Shown piece by piece: positions 38,014-47,504 of a stretch of DNA of 64,000 nt. The notes beneath the pieces were generated by a model, which was not told the origin of the DNA, ran no database searches, and worked only from the letters and a program-made list of their open reading frames with translations. A program made the translations under genes and the position numbers. Within the stretch, counting starts at the first letter, position 1; each line of letters opens with the position of its first letter. Origin of the DNA: Mucilaginibacter sp. UR6-1 (GTDB taxonomy: Bacteria > Bacteroidota > Bacteroidia > Sphingobacteriales > Sphingobacteriaceae); contig NZ_JAJIWP010000003.1 in NCBI RefSeq assembly GCF_020880975.1, forward strand, positions 434,001-498,000, read 5' to 3'.

Positions 38014-38622
38014 TTATTTGGCCGGAATAAAAATGCGCTTTCGGATGCGCGACAGCGAAACGGGTGTTACACCTAAATAGTTGGCTACATAGTGCTGAGG
38101 AATACGCTGTAATACGTCTTGTCCGTCTTTAAGCAACTCTACATATCTTTCCTCCGGCGATTGGGTAATAAAAGCCTGTACACGATCTTCATAGCAGCAG
38201 AGGTAATACTCGGCTACCAAACGCCCAAAGCGTTCCATTTTATGGGCTAATAGCGGGTGCTCGGTCAGTTTTTGAATATTGCTGTGGCTGATGCAAACCA
38301 GCGACGTATCCTCAAGCGCTTGTACATAAATTATACTGGGCTGCTGCTTTACAAAGCTTTTGTAGGAGCTTACCAGTTCATTGGCAAAGCTGAAAAAGTT
38401 GGTGATCTCTTCGCCATCGTTCCGTATATTAAAATAGCGTACCGAACCGGCAGCGATAAAACCGAAATACTGGCATACCTTGCCCTTTTCAACAAAGTAA
38501 TCCTTCTTTTTTAGTTGGATGTAGGTAAGGTATTTTTCCAGTTCGAGCCATTCATCAGCATTGAAAAGCACATAGCTTTCCACATGCTGTTTAAAGGCCT
38601 GTAGCTGGTTTACCTGATCCAT
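38014..38622 (-). CDS. Crp/Fnr family transcriptional regulator
   Basis: 202 residues. An N-terminal cyclic-nucleotide-binding-like beta roll (KGKVCQYFGFIAAGSVRYFNI) precedes a dimer helix and a C-terminal winged helix (YVANYLGVTPVSLSRIRKR). The roll lacks the Arg/Ser phosphate-cassette pattern of true cAMP receptors, so the effector is unknown; this is usual for Bacteroidota members. It overlaps the 3' end of the UbiA gene by 13 nt, so it is co-transcribed with engB and ubiA. Confidence 0.9.
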   Translation of the reverse strand: MDQVNQLQAFKQHVESYVLFNADEWLELEKYLTYIQLKKKDYFVEKGKVCQYFGFIAAGSVRYFNIRNDGEEITNFFSFANELVSSYKSFVKQQPSIIYVQALEDTSLVCISHSNIQKLTEHPLLAHKMERFGRLVAEYYLCCYEDRVQAFITQSPEERYVELLKDGQDVLQRIPQHYVANYLGVTPVSLSRIRKRIFIPAK

Positions 38623-39464
38623 ATCCTATCCAGTAAAAATAATACGGCAAACACTACACTGGCTATGCCATTGGTGGTCATAAAAGCGAAGTTAACACGG
38701 CTCAGATCGTTCGGTTTTACCAGCAGGTGCTGATAGATGAGCATGGCGCAAAAGAAAGCGATGCCGATATAGTATAAAAAACCTACCTGTGTAACCAGGG
38801 CAGGCATCATAATAAATATGGCTGAAAATACGTGCAGCAAAGTAGACAGATTAAGCGCCCTTGCCTTACCCAGGTACGCCGGTATAGAATGCAGGCTTTG
38901 GCTGCGGTCAAAATCTTCATCCTGCAGGGCATAAATAATATCAAACCCGCTTACCCAGCATAAAACCGATAACGAGAAGAAAATAGGCGTTAACGCAAAC
39001 TCGCCCGTTACTACTAAATAGGCACCGATAGGAGCAAGCGATAAGCCCAGACCCAGCACCATATGGCATAAAGCTGTAAAGCGCTTGGTAGCACTATAGC
39101 CTAATACTACTAATAAAGCAACCGGCGACAGGTAAAAGCAAAGCGGATTAATAAACCATGTTGTGCCGATAAATAATGCACAATTAGTTAAGGTAAATAT
39201 TAAAGCGTTACGGGCGCTGATACGGCCTGCCGGGATATCGCGCTGCAAGGTGCGCGGGTTTTTGGCATCAATATCTCTGTCCAGATAGCGGTTAAAGGCC
39301 ATGGCCGAGTTACGGGCGAATACCATACACAGCACCATCATTAGCAGCTTGGGCCACTCAAAAGGGCGGTTTGTTGTGGTTACCGCTAAAAAAAAGCCTA
39401 TGAAAGCGAACGGCATGGCGAATATGGTATGCGTAAACGTAACTAAGGATAAATATTTTTTCAT
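38610..39464 (-). CDS. UbiA-like prenyltransferase (MqnP/UbiA group)
   Basis: 284 residues, about eight membrane helices. Both aspartate-rich motifs are intact: FNRYLDRDIDAKN and DIIYALQDEDFDR. It transfers a polyprenyl chain to an aromatic acceptor; in this lineage the role is most likely menaquinone synthesis, MqnP-like, because Bacteroidota lack ubiquinone (established for the group, assignment to this gene inferred). It lies 15 nt downstream of engB and overlaps the Crp/Fnr gene. Confidence 0.87.
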   Translation of the reverse strand: MKKYLSLVTFTHTIFAMPFAFIGFFLAVTTTNRPFEWPKLLMMVLCMVFARNSAMAFNRYLDRDIDAKNPRTLQRDIPAGRISARNALIFTLTNCALFIGTTWFINPLCFYLSPVALLVVLGYSATKRFTALCHMVLGLGLSLAPIGAYLVVTGEFALTPIFFSLSVLCWVSGFDIIYALQDEDFDRSQSLHSIPAYLGKARALNLSTLLHVFSAIFIMMPALVTQVGFLYYIGIAFFCAMLIYQHLLVKPNDLSRVNFAFMTTNGIASVVFAVLFLLDRIWIR

Positions 39465-39479
39465 GTACGGGGTGTAGTA

Positions 39480-40100
39480 TTAAAACTGCTTATACTCAGG
39501 TATCTCAAAATTCTGGTTTATCTGGTCAACAAAACCCAAAACTTCATCTTTACCAATCTGATTTTCGGACGAGGTGATGAAATGCTGCGGAACTTCCTCA
39601 AAGTTAACTGACAAAGCCTTGCGGAATTTGGCCACGTTCTGATCTGTTTTAATGGATGATTGCTTATCTGCCTTGGTAAATATCAACACGAAAGGCAGAC
39701 CATGCTCGCCCAGCCAGTTGCAAAATTCAAGGTCGATCTTTTGCGGCTCCAGGCGGCTGTCAACCAATACCATTACACATTGCAAACTTTCGCGTTTGTC
39801 AAGGTAGGTACGCAAAAACTTATTCCAGTCTTCCTTCTTGCTTTTGGAGATACGGGCGTAGCCATACCCCGGCAAATCTACAAGGTACCAGTTATCATTG
39901 ATCAAAAAATGATTGATCAATTGTGTTTTACCCGGTGTTTGCGAAGTTTTTGCAAGCCCCTTTTTGCCGGTAAGCATGTTAATGAGAGATGACTTACCCA
40001 CGTTTGACCGCCCGATAAAAGCGTACTCGGGCTTTACCGGAGGGGGGAGTTTTGAGATCTGGGTATTACTGCAAATAAATTCCGCTGATTTGACGATCAT
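39480..40100 (-). CDS. engB: Ribosome biogenesis GTP-binding protein EngB (YihA/YsxC)
   Basis: 206 residues, TrmE-Era-EngA-EngB class GTPase. G1 is GRSNVGKS, G3 DLPGYGYA, G4 TKAD, and the final G5-like region is TSSENQIG. It is needed for 50S assembly. The frame is open upstream to 40169, but ATG 40100 (MIVKSAEF) matches the usual EngB start. A perfect TATCTTTG box ends only 4 nt before this ATG, pointing to a leaderless transcript. It is first gene of an engB-ubiA-crp unit. Confidence 0.95.
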   Translation of the reverse strand: MIVKSAEFICSNTQISKLPPPVKPEYAFIGRSNVGKSSLINMLTGKKGLAKTSQTPGKTQLINHFLINDNWYLVDLPGYGYARISKSKKEDWNKFLRTYLDKRESLQCVMVLVDSRLEPQKIDLEFCNWLGEHGLPFVLIFTKADKQSSIKTDQNVAKFRKALSVNFEEVPQHFITSSENQIGKDEVLGFVDQINQNFEIPEYKQF

Positions 40101-40104
40101 GCTG

Positions 40105-40112
40105 CAAAGATA
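40105..40112 (-). promoter_or_regulatory. -7 box TATCTTTG abutting the engB start
   Basis: Perfect TAnnTTTG on the minus strand followed by cagc and then ATG. The expected transcription start would fall at or within a few nucleotides of the A of ATG. No clear -33 element was found. Confidence 0.55.
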
Positions 40113-40245
40113 GATATTAGTGGTCACACATGGGCGATATGCAGTTGAAATACGGTGCGTATGCCTCACTATAGTTATATTTACAAACTGATTACCAATA
40201 CAGTTTGGCCTTATTTGTAAATTTGAAGTTTAAACATGCAATTTT

Positions 40246-40740
40246 ATGGATAACTACATCATTCCTGCCAAAACACGCATAGGCCACGTACATTTAAAGG
40301 TGAGCAATCTGCAGCGCGCTATGGATTTTTATATCGGGCTGCTGGGCTTTGAACTGGTTACCATGTATGGCGATCAGGCGGCATTTATTTCGGCGGGAGG
40401 GTACCATCATCATATAGGTTTAAATACCTGGTACAGTAAGGATGGCGGCCCGGCACCGCAACATACAGCAGGGTTATTCCATACAGCTATCTTATATCCT
40501 GAACGTAAGGATTTGGCGGTTATATTGAAGCGATTGCTTGACGCGGGCTACCCGATCAGCGGCGCATCTGATCATGGCGTATCCGAGGCTATTTACCTCG
40601 ATGATCCGGATAAAAATGGTGTAGAATTATACTGGGATCGCCCCCGCGAGCAATGGCCGTTTGATGAGGATGGCAAAATAACAATGTACACTAAGGCTTT
40701 GGATGTAAAAGGACTGCTGGCTTTAGCGGAGGGTGTGTAA
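40246..40740 (+). CDS. VOC superfamily (glyoxalase / catechol dioxygenase-like) protein
   Basis: 164 residues, two beta-alpha-beta-beta-beta modules. Metal-ligand positions are kept: His in RIGHVHLKVSN, a second His in GLFHTAILYP, and Glu in NGVELYWDRP. The C-terminal ~35 residues extend beyond the minimal fold. It resembles catechol-2,3-dioxygenase-like enzymes, but the real substrate is unknown. It is divergent from engB and shares a 145-bp intergenic region with it. Confidence 0.85.
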   Translation: MDNYIIPAKTRIGHVHLKVSNLQRAMDFYIGLLGFELVTMYGDQAAFISAGGYHHHIGLNTWYSKDGGPAPQHTAGLFHTAILYPERKDLAVILKRLLDAGYPISGASDHGVSEAIYLDDPDKNGVELYWDRPREQWPFDEDGKITMYTKALDVKGLLALAEGV

Positions 40741-40780
40741 CCCTTTCAAAGACCTCCCCGAATAGTGAACTTAAAATTAT

Positions 40781-40867
40781 ATTGTTATTTCGACGAGGTA
40801 TGAGGAGAAATATATTCGCCTGGTAATGAACGTGTACATATTTCTCACCGGCGCTCGAAATGACAAT
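40781..40867. repeat. Palindromic intergenic repeat, TGTCATTYCGA family, copy 3
   Basis: Ends attgttatttcga (40781) and tcgaaatgacaat (40855) pair with one mismatch. The inner arms gagaaatat / atatttctc are also complementary. It lies after the VOC gene and before the aminotransferase promoter. Confidence 0.8.
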
Positions 40868-40927
40868 AAAAAATTAAGCGTTCTTTTATTTCTATACTTT
40901 ATCTGTTCTCCCATACAACAAACCCAA

Positions 40928-40935
40928 TATCTTTG
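40928..40935 (+). promoter_or_regulatory. -7 box TATCTTTG of the aminotransferase gene
   Basis: Perfect TAnnTTTG followed by cagc, 31 nt before the ATG at 40967. A -33 TTG is not evident. Confidence 0.55.
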
Positions 40936-40966
40936 CAGCAATCAATAATTCAAACTCATCCCGCTC

Positions 40967-42154
40967 ATGCCAACGCTACGCCAGCTATTTTTATCGCACA
41001 ATGCCCAAACTACCGATTTTCCGCTACTATTGGAGTTTGAGCGTGCCGAGGGTTTGTACATGTACGATACTAATGGCAAGGCGTATATGGACCTGATCTC
41101 CGGCATTGGCGTAAGCAGTATAGGCCACAGGCATCCGCGGGTTGTACAGGCGATTAAAGATCAGGTTGATAAATACATGCACCTGATGGTGTATGGCGAG
41201 TATGTGCAAACGCCACAGGTGCGCTTTGCCGAAAAACTGGTATCCATTTTACCCGGGCATCTTCAGTCGGTATACTTTGTAAATTCAGGTGCCGAAGCTG
41301 CCGAGGGGGCATTAAAACTGGCCAAGCGCCACACCGGTCGTTCGCAAATCATCGCCTGCCATAACTCATACCATGGCAGTACACATGGCGCGTTAAGTGT
41401 AATGGGCAGTGATGAGTTTAAGCGTGGCTATGGTCCGCTGCTGCCTGATGTTGATTTTATTCAGTTTGACAGGTTGAGCGATCTGCAAAAGATCACTGAT
41501 AAAACAGCATGTGTTATTGTTGAAACCATACAGGGTGAGGCGGGCATCCGCGTGCCAGAGATACAATACATGCAGGCGCTGCGCCACAAATGCGATAAAA
41601 CCGGAACGCTGCTGATACTTGACGAGATACAAGCCGGAATGGGTCGCACGGGCAAACTATTCGCTTTTGAGCATTACGGTATAGAGCCTGATATTTTGCT
41701 TTTAGCCAAAGCTCTGGGTGGCGGTATGCCGATAGGTGCTTTCATATCATCAGCAGAGATAATGGGCGCGTTAAAAAACGACCCGATACTGGGCCACATT
41801 ACCACCTTTGGCGGGCACCCCGTAAGCTGTGCCGCAGGCCTGGCCGCCCTGGAGGCTTTACTTGAGGAGAACCTGACCCGGCAGGTTGCTGAAAAAGAGC
41901 ATTTGTTTAAAGAGTTATTGGTTCATCCGGCTATAAAGGAGGTGCGTGGTAAGGGTTTGATGCTGGCGGCAGAATTTGAAAGCTTTGAGCTGAACAAAAA
42001 AATAATTGACCGCTGTATAGAAAATGGTATAATAACCGACTGGTTTTTACACTGCTCAAACTCCATGCGCATAGCCCCGCCGCTAATAATTACCCATGCC
42101 GATATTAAAAAAGCTTGTGAAATTATTATCGAGGCTGTTGAATATTATACCTAA
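40967..42154 (+). CDS. Class III PLP-dependent aminotransferase (ArgD/OAT-like)
   Basis: 395 residues of fold type I. It has the glycine-rich GAEAAEGALKLAKRHTGR phosphate site, DEIQAGMGRTGKLFAFEHYG (Asp to pyridine N) and LLLAKALGGGMPIGAF with the Schiff-base lysine. It belongs to the aspartate-aminotransferase-family/acetylornithine-ornithine aminotransferase group. No arginine genes adjoin, so a role in lysine, ornithine or other omega-amino substrates cannot be excluded. Start ATG 40967 follows a -7 box. Confidence 0.9.
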   Translation: MPTLRQLFLSHNAQTTDFPLLLEFERAEGLYMYDTNGKAYMDLISGIGVSSIGHRHPRVVQAIKDQVDKYMHLMVYGEYVQTPQVRFAEKLVSILPGHLQSVYFVNSGAEAAEGALKLAKRHTGRSQIIACHNSYHGSTHGALSVMGSDEFKRGYGPLLPDVDFIQFDRLSDLQKITDKTACVIVETIQGEAGIRVPEIQYMQALRHKCDKTGTLLILDEIQAGMGRTGKLFAFEHYGIEPDILLLAKALGGGMPIGAFISSAEIMGALKNDPILGHITTFGGHPVSCAAGLAALEALLEENLTRQVAEKEHLFKELLVHPAIKEVRGKGLMLAAEFESFELNKKIIDRCIENGIITDWFLHCSNSMRIAPPLIITHADIKKACEIIIEAVEYYT

Positions 42155-42409
42155 CTTGCTCAGGTACAAATTACTTTTCGTTATTCTTTTGTAGGCTACT
42201 TCCGCTATCTACCGGTCTGCTATTGAGTTTTAATTAAAATTGCCATGTTTTGGTACGCTTTGTGCACCATAAGCCGTATGATGCCATAAAACAGCTATTA
42301 AAGCCTATTAGCGCATTATTTTGATAATTCCGTGTCCTTTTTTTTAGCCGTTCGTGCCGACACATTGTATCAAAAAGTATTAACTAAAAATAAAAAATCA
42401 TATATACCA

Positions 42410-44686
42410 ATGAAGATCGCCTACATATCAACCTATCCGCCGAGAGAGTGCGGGATAGCTACGTTTAATCAAAACCTGATGCGTGCAATCAATGCTAATT
42501 TTCCTGAAAGGAAAACGCCATCGGACGGAGGTTATGTAGTTGCCCTGAACGATTCGTCAGATCTTGAGGAATATGAATACCCGGAGGAAGTAAAATATGT
42601 GGTGCGCCAAAACAATCAAAAAGATTACATACGTGCCGCCAATTACATCAACACCAGTACCGTTGATGCCTGTATATTGGAGCATGAATTTGGTATTTAT
42701 GGCGGCGAAAGTGGTATTTATATTTTACCGCTTATTAACCGGTTAGAGAAACCCCTGATCTCCATATTGCATACCGTATTAAAGGAGCCAAGTTATGTGC
42801 AGCGTATCATCATTCGCGAAATAGCTGAGCAATCATCAAAGGTAGTGGTAATGAGCCAGCGCGCTGTTGAGTTTTTAACCACTGTTTATGACATTCCTGA
42901 AGAAAAAATACAGATCATAGAACACGGTGTGCCTGATTTGGAAGCGCCGGTTGAAAACCCGGTTAAGAGCCTTTCATCATTCAAAAACCACCGTGTGTTA
43001 CTTACTTTCGGTTTATTAAGCCGTAACAAAGGGCTCGAAACCGTTATAAAAGCATTACCTAAAATAGTTGAAAATCATCCGGATGTGATGTATGTAATTT
43101 TAGGTAACACCCATCCCGGAGTACTTAAAAACTCGGGCGAGGAGTATCGCGAATCATTAAAAAGCCTTGCTGCCCAGTTAGGTGTTTCAAAAAACCTGGC
43201 GTTTATCAATAAATTTGTTTCTGAGGAAGAACTGATAAATTACCTGACCGCCTGTGAGGTGTACGTAACACCGTACCTGAACGAGGCACAGATAACCAGC
43301 GGTACCCTGTCTTACGCGGTTGGTTCGGGCGCAGCCGTGGTATCAACTCCATACTGGCATGCTCAGGAGCTGCTTGATCATAACCGCGGCAGGTTGTTCG
43401 ATTTTAAGAATTCAGAGGCCCTTGCCGAGATCGTGAACGAACTGCTTGATAACAGCGCTGTGCTGAACGATCTTAAAACCAATGCTTATCAATATGGCCT
43501 GCACCTGCGTTACCCGGTAATTGGTGCGGAATTTATTAAAGTAGCGCAGGAATCATGCATGAGCCATGATTTTAGCGACAAGATATTAAAGAACAGCATT
43601 GTTGATCCTGAAATACTACCAAAATTCAGCCTGACGCACGTTTTGCGCTTAACGGATGATACCGGTATTGTTCAGCATGCTAAATATGGTATACCTAACC
43701 TAAAAGAGGGGTATTGTTTGGATGATAATGCCCGCGCGCTCATTATGGCGCTAATGGCTTACCAACGTAACAAAAGTGAGGAAGCGTTTGAATTATTGCC
43801 GATATACCTGAGCTACATTCACTACATGCAAACCGATGATGGCAACTTCCGTAACTTTTTAAGTTTCGACAGAAAATATCTTGATGAGGTTGGGTCGGAG
43901 GATTCATTCGGTCGTACTGTTTGGGCCCTGGGTCATTTAATTGGCTGCGCGGCAAGTAACTCATACCGCGAATTCGCGTTAGAAATATTCCAGAAATCAT
44001 TTCCGCACTTCCGCAATCTTAAATACCTGCGCGGCATGGCCAATACTATAATAGGCATCAGCTTATACCTGCAGGCCGTACCTGCCGATGAAGGCATGAT
44101 GCAGGAACTGGTTAGGCTAACACAACCATTGGTTGACGCGTTCAATAGCACCGCCAGCGACGATTGGCAGTGGTTTGAGGAGGGCATGACCTATGATAAC
44201 GCTATCCTACCGCTGGCACTGCTGCACTCATGCGAGATAACCGGGAATGAAGAGGTGCGTGTGGTAGCTATGAAATCCATGTCATTCCTTGATAAGTTAA
44301 CGCTCTCAAACAGTTACCTGAGCCCTGTTGGTAACGATGGCTGGTATTACCGTGGTGGTACATTCCCTACTTACGATCAGCAGGCTATTGAAACCATGGC
44401 CATGGTGCTGATGCACTTCCAGGCCTATAAAATATTCCGCACGCCGGAGTATATCGAAAAAATGTTCCTGAGCTATAAATGGTTCCTGGGCGAGAATACG
44501 CTACGTGCACCGCTGTATGATCATGAAACCAAGGGCTGCTGCGATGGCTTGCTGCCAACAGGCATAAACCGTAACCAGGGTGCCGAGAGTACATTGGCTT
44601 ACCTGATATCGCACCTTACCGTACTAAAAGCTTTTGAGCTTGAATACGAGTATAACAAGTTTGGCCATAGTGTACAGATCTGCTAA
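42410..44686 (+). CDS. GT4 glycosyltransferase fused to a C-terminal helical (alpha/alpha-barrel-like) domain
   Basis: About 758 residues. The N-terminal ~390 residues are a GT-B glycosyltransferase: ISTYPPRECGIATFNQNL, LEHEFGIYGG, LTFGLLSRNKGLETVIKAL and a nucleotide-sugar part with VTPYLNEAQITSGTLSYAVG. The C-terminal ~360 residues are helical and rich in Trp/Tyr/Asp motifs (LDDNARALI, GWYYRGG, NQGAESTLAYL), resembling (alpha/alpha)6 glycan-processing domains. The frame opens at GTG 42332 but ATG 42410 starts at the conserved MKIAYIS. Its stop abuts the start of the next GT. It may make and edit an internal glycan (inference). Confidence 0.87.
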   Translation: MKIAYISTYPPRECGIATFNQNLMRAINANFPERKTPSDGGYVVALNDSSDLEEYEYPEEVKYVVRQNNQKDYIRAANYINTSTVDACILEHEFGIYGGESGIYILPLINRLEKPLISILHTVLKEPSYVQRIIIREIAEQSSKVVVMSQRAVEFLTTVYDIPEEKIQIIEHGVPDLEAPVENPVKSLSSFKNHRVLLTFGLLSRNKGLETVIKALPKIVENHPDVMYVILGNTHPGVLKNSGEEYRESLKSLAAQLGVSKNLAFINKFVSEEELINYLTACEVYVTPYLNEAQITSGTLSYAVGSGAAVVSTPYWHAQELLDHNRGRLFDFKNSEALAEIVNELLDNSAVLNDLKTNAYQYGLHLRYPVIGAEFIKVAQESCMSHDFSDKILKNSIVDPEILPKFSLTHVLRLTDDTGIVQHAKYGIPNLKEGYCLDDNARALIMALMAYQRNKSEEAFELLPIYLSYIHYMQTDDGNFRNFLSFDRKYLDEVGSEDSFGRTVWALGHLIGCAASNSYREFALEIFQKSFPHFRNLKYLRGMANTIIGISLYLQAVPADEGMMQELVRLTQPLVDAFNSTASDDWQWFEEGMTYDNAILPLALLHSCEITGNEEVRVVAMKSMSFLDKLTLSNSYLSPVGNDGWYYRGGTFPTYDQQAIETMAMVLMHFQAYKIFRTPEYIEKMFLSYKWFLGENTLRAPLYDHETKGCCDGLLPTGINRNQGAESTLAYLISHLTVLKAFELEYEYNKFGHSVQIC

Positions 44687-45694
44687 ATGAAGGTAGCCGT
44701 ATTAGCCCCCGTAGCCTGGCGAACACCGCCCAGGCATTACGGGCCGTGGGAGCAGGTAGCATCAAACATTGCCGAAGGACTGATAAAGTTAGGCGTTGAT
44801 GTTACCCTTTTTGCCACGGGCGATTCTATAACAGCCGGAAAGCTGGAAGCAATATGTGAGCAGGGTTATGAGGAAGACCGTAATCAGGATGCCAAAGTTT
44901 TGGAGTGTTTGCACATCAGCAACCTGATGGAAAAGGCGGGTGAGTTTGACCTGATCCATAACAATTTTGATTTTTTGCCGCTTACTTATTCGGGGTTGAT
45001 AAATACGCCGCTGATCACTACCATTCATGGTTTTTCGTCTGAGAAGATCATCCCGGTGTATAAAAAATATAACTCGAGAGGGTATTATGTGTCCATCAGT
45101 AATTCAGACCGTAGCCCGGAGCTGGAATACCTGGCAACGGTATATAACGGTCTTGATGTAAAGGATTTCGCTTTTAATGCCGAACCGGAGGACTACCTGT
45201 TATATTTTGGGCGGATACATCACCATAAAGGCACAGCGGAATCTATTGAGATAGCTAAACGCACCGGCAAACGATTGCTGATAGCAGGAATTATACAGGA
45301 CGAAGGTTATTACCGCGAAAAGGTTGAGCCGTATCTTGACGATCAGATACAATATGTAGGCCATGCCGGACCTGAGAAGCGTAAGGAGTTATTAGGCAAA
45401 GCATCAGCTTTGTTGCACCCCATCAATTTTAATGAACCCTTTGGCATGAGCGTAGCCGAGGCCATGCTTTGTGGTACGCCGGTTATCGCATTTAACAGGG
45501 GCTCGATGCCCGAACTGATAAAGCATCAGGAAACCGGCTATCTTGTAAATAACGTTGATGAAGCTATAGAAGCCGTAGGGCAATTACCAAATATTAACAG
45601 GAGCCAATGCCATGAGTGGGCAGCCTCGCAATTCTCATGCGATAAAATGGCTAATGATTATTTTAAATTATACCAACAGGTATTAGGCGCTTAA
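44687..45694 (+). CDS. Glycosyltransferase family 4
   Basis: 335 residues, GT-B. The N-terminal sequence APVAWRTPPRHYGPWEQVASNIAEGL is typical of a GT4 group with a conserved PPRHYGPWE loop. The C-terminal part has YFGRIHHHKGTAESIEIAKR and NEPFGMSVAEAMLCGTPVIAF (EX7E-type motif). It begins at the base directly after the stop of the preceding GT fusion gene, so the two are coupled and probably act on the same glycan. Its stop shares TTAA with the convergent permease gene. Confidence 0.9.
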   Translation: MKVAVLAPVAWRTPPRHYGPWEQVASNIAEGLIKLGVDVTLFATGDSITAGKLEAICEQGYEEDRNQDAKVLECLHISNLMEKAGEFDLIHNNFDFLPLTYSGLINTPLITTIHGFSSEKIIPVYKKYNSRGYYVSISNSDRSPELEYLATVYNGLDVKDFAFNAEPEDYLLYFGRIHHHKGTAESIEIAKRTGKRLLIAGIIQDEGYYREKVEPYLDDQIQYVGHAGPEKRKELLGKASALLHPINFNEPFGMSVAEAMLCGTPVIAFNRGSMPELIKHQETGYLVNNVDEAIEAVGQLPNINRSQCHEWAASQFSCDKMANDYFKLYQQVLGA

Positions 45695-47421
45695 AGGGTT
45701 TTATTATCAGGCAGCTCAATGCCGTTATCCTTACCTAATTTGCTGTTTTTGTAGCTGTAAGTAAAGTAAATCACCAGGCCTATTACCAGCCATGCCAAAA
45801 AGCGCAGCCAGTTAATGTAGCCAAGCTCTGTCATTAAATAAAGGCAGCTTAATAAACCTAATACGGGTATAAGCGATAGGTTTTTAATGAACGATACTAC
45901 GGCAATACCCGCGCTAACGATGATAAACAGGATAAGCGGAAAACGCTCGTGTACATTCTCGCCGGATAACAGTTCCATCACCGGTTTGTGAAAGCCGATA
46001 ACCGCGCCAATAAACAATGCAGGTATTATAAATTTACCATTAATATACGGCAGTTTAAACCGGCCTTGTACGGCAGCTTCCTTTGGTAATAGCAGTACCC
46101 CGCTACATACCAGTACAAAAGCGAACAGGGTGCCGATGCTGGTCAGATCGGTAACCTCGGTAAGGTTCATGAACAGGGCCGGTATGGCTACTACAAAACC
46201 GGTAACTATGGTAGCGAATGATGGGGTTTTAAATTTGGGGTGAATGCGTGAAAATGCTTTCGGTAACAATCCGTCACGGCTCATGCTCATCCATATGCGG
46301 GGCTGCCCTAACTGGAATATAAGCAATACACTGGCCGTGGCTATAACAGCGCTGACAGAAATTACATAACTGATTTTTGTTAAACCCACCTTAGCGAATA
46401 CAAAAGCCAGTGGATCACCAACCTGCAGATCCTTATAGCTTACCATGCCGGTTAATACCAGGGCTATCAGTACATAAAGTACGGTACAAATAATCAATGA
46501 ATAGATCATGCCACGTGGCAGATCGCGCTGCGGGTTCTCGCATTCCTCGGCCGTAGTTGATATGGCATCAAACCCGATGTAAGCGAAGAAAACACCCGAA
46601 ACGCCCTTCATCACACCACTAAAGCCGTTGGGCATAAAAGGGTTCCAGTTGGCTGGTGTTACGTAGAAAAACCCAAGTAGAATTACAGTTATAACTACAG
46701 CTATTTTTAGCATCACCATAGCGTTGGTTACCTTTTTGGTTTCGCGTATGCCGATATATACGAGGTAAGTAATGGCTACTACAATAAGCAGCGCAGGTAT
46801 GTTGGCTATCAGCTTAAAATTGCCGGCACCGGGCGCATCAGCAAAGGCGGCCGCGGCGTGGCGCATCTTATCAGTTATCTCGGCCAGCTTACCACCCGCG
46901 GTTAAGGTTTCAATATCCTCGTGCGCTTTAAGGGCAGTGTAATAATCCATGGTTAGGTAGGATGGAACATGGATATTAAAACCCTCCAGCAAATTCACAA
47001 AATAGGTGCTCCATGATATGGCTACGGCTATATTACCGATGGCATATTCCATCAGCAAGTCCCAGCCGATTATCCAGGCTATCAGTTCGCCAAATGAGGC
47101 ATAGGCATAGGTATAAGCACTACCTGCTACCGGTATGCGTGAGGCAAATTCGGCATAGCATAATGCAGAGAAGCCGCAGGTAACGGCAGTGATAATAAAC
47201 AGGATACTCACACCCGGCCCGCCATGAAAAGAGGCCTCGCCAATGGTACTGAAAATGCCGGCGCCAATAACGGCGGCAATGCCCATCAGGGTAAGGTCTT
47301 TTACTTTAAGTGCTTTGGTGAGATGAGTTGAACCGCCGGAATGTTCGCTGTCGCTGAAACCGCTTTCAACATCGGCTAAAATTTTGGAAACTGATTTTCT
47401 ACGAAATATACTTTTCGACAT
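45691..47421 (-). CDS. APC superfamily amino acid permease
   Basis: 576 residues, at least 12 membrane helices. The APC consensus is in helix 1 (MGIAAVIGAGIFSTIGEASF) and helix 6 (FFAYIGFDAISTTAEECENPQRDLPRG). It resembles the cationic amino acid transporter/YfnA group. A ~40-residue cytoplasmic N-terminus and extra C-terminal helices make it longer than the basic APC unit. A loop of about 60 residues between helices 3 and 4-5 (YYTALKAHEDIETL) is also long. Substrate not assignable. Confidence 0.9.
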   Translation of the reverse strand: MSKSIFRRKSVSKILADVESGFSDSEHSGGSTHLTKALKVKDLTLMGIAAVIGAGIFSTIGEASFHGGPGVSILFIITAVTCGFSALCYAEFASRIPVAGSAYTYAYASFGELIAWIIGWDLLMEYAIGNIAVAISWSTYFVNLLEGFNIHVPSYLTMDYYTALKAHEDIETLTAGGKLAEITDKMRHAAAAFADAPGAGNFKLIANIPALLIVVAITYLVYIGIRETKKVTNAMVMLKIAVVITVILLGFFYVTPANWNPFMPNGFSGVMKGVSGVFFAYIGFDAISTTAEECENPQRDLPRGMIYSLIICTVLYVLIALVLTGMVSYKDLQVGDPLAFVFAKVGLTKISYVISVSAVIATASVLLIFQLGQPRIWMSMSRDGLLPKAFSRIHPKFKTPSFATIVTGFVVAIPALFMNLTEVTDLTSIGTLFAFVLVCSGVLLLPKEAAVQGRFKLPYINGKFIIPALFIGAVIGFHKPVMELLSGENVHERFPLILFIIVSAGIAVVSFIKNLSLIPVLGLLSCLYLMTELGYINWLRFLAWLVIGLVIYFTYSYKNSKLGKDNGIELPDNKTL

Positions 47422-47504
47422 TTATCAATGCTTTATGAGGGCCAATCAACCCCAAACATAACCATTTTTTTGCATAGCATTTGTATAAGGTTTAATTTGC
47501 ACCC

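Noticed and set aside
40101..40169. N-terminal extension of engB
   Set aside because: It overlaps the TATCTTTG promoter box and has no similarity to EngB; the ATG at 40100 fits the family start.
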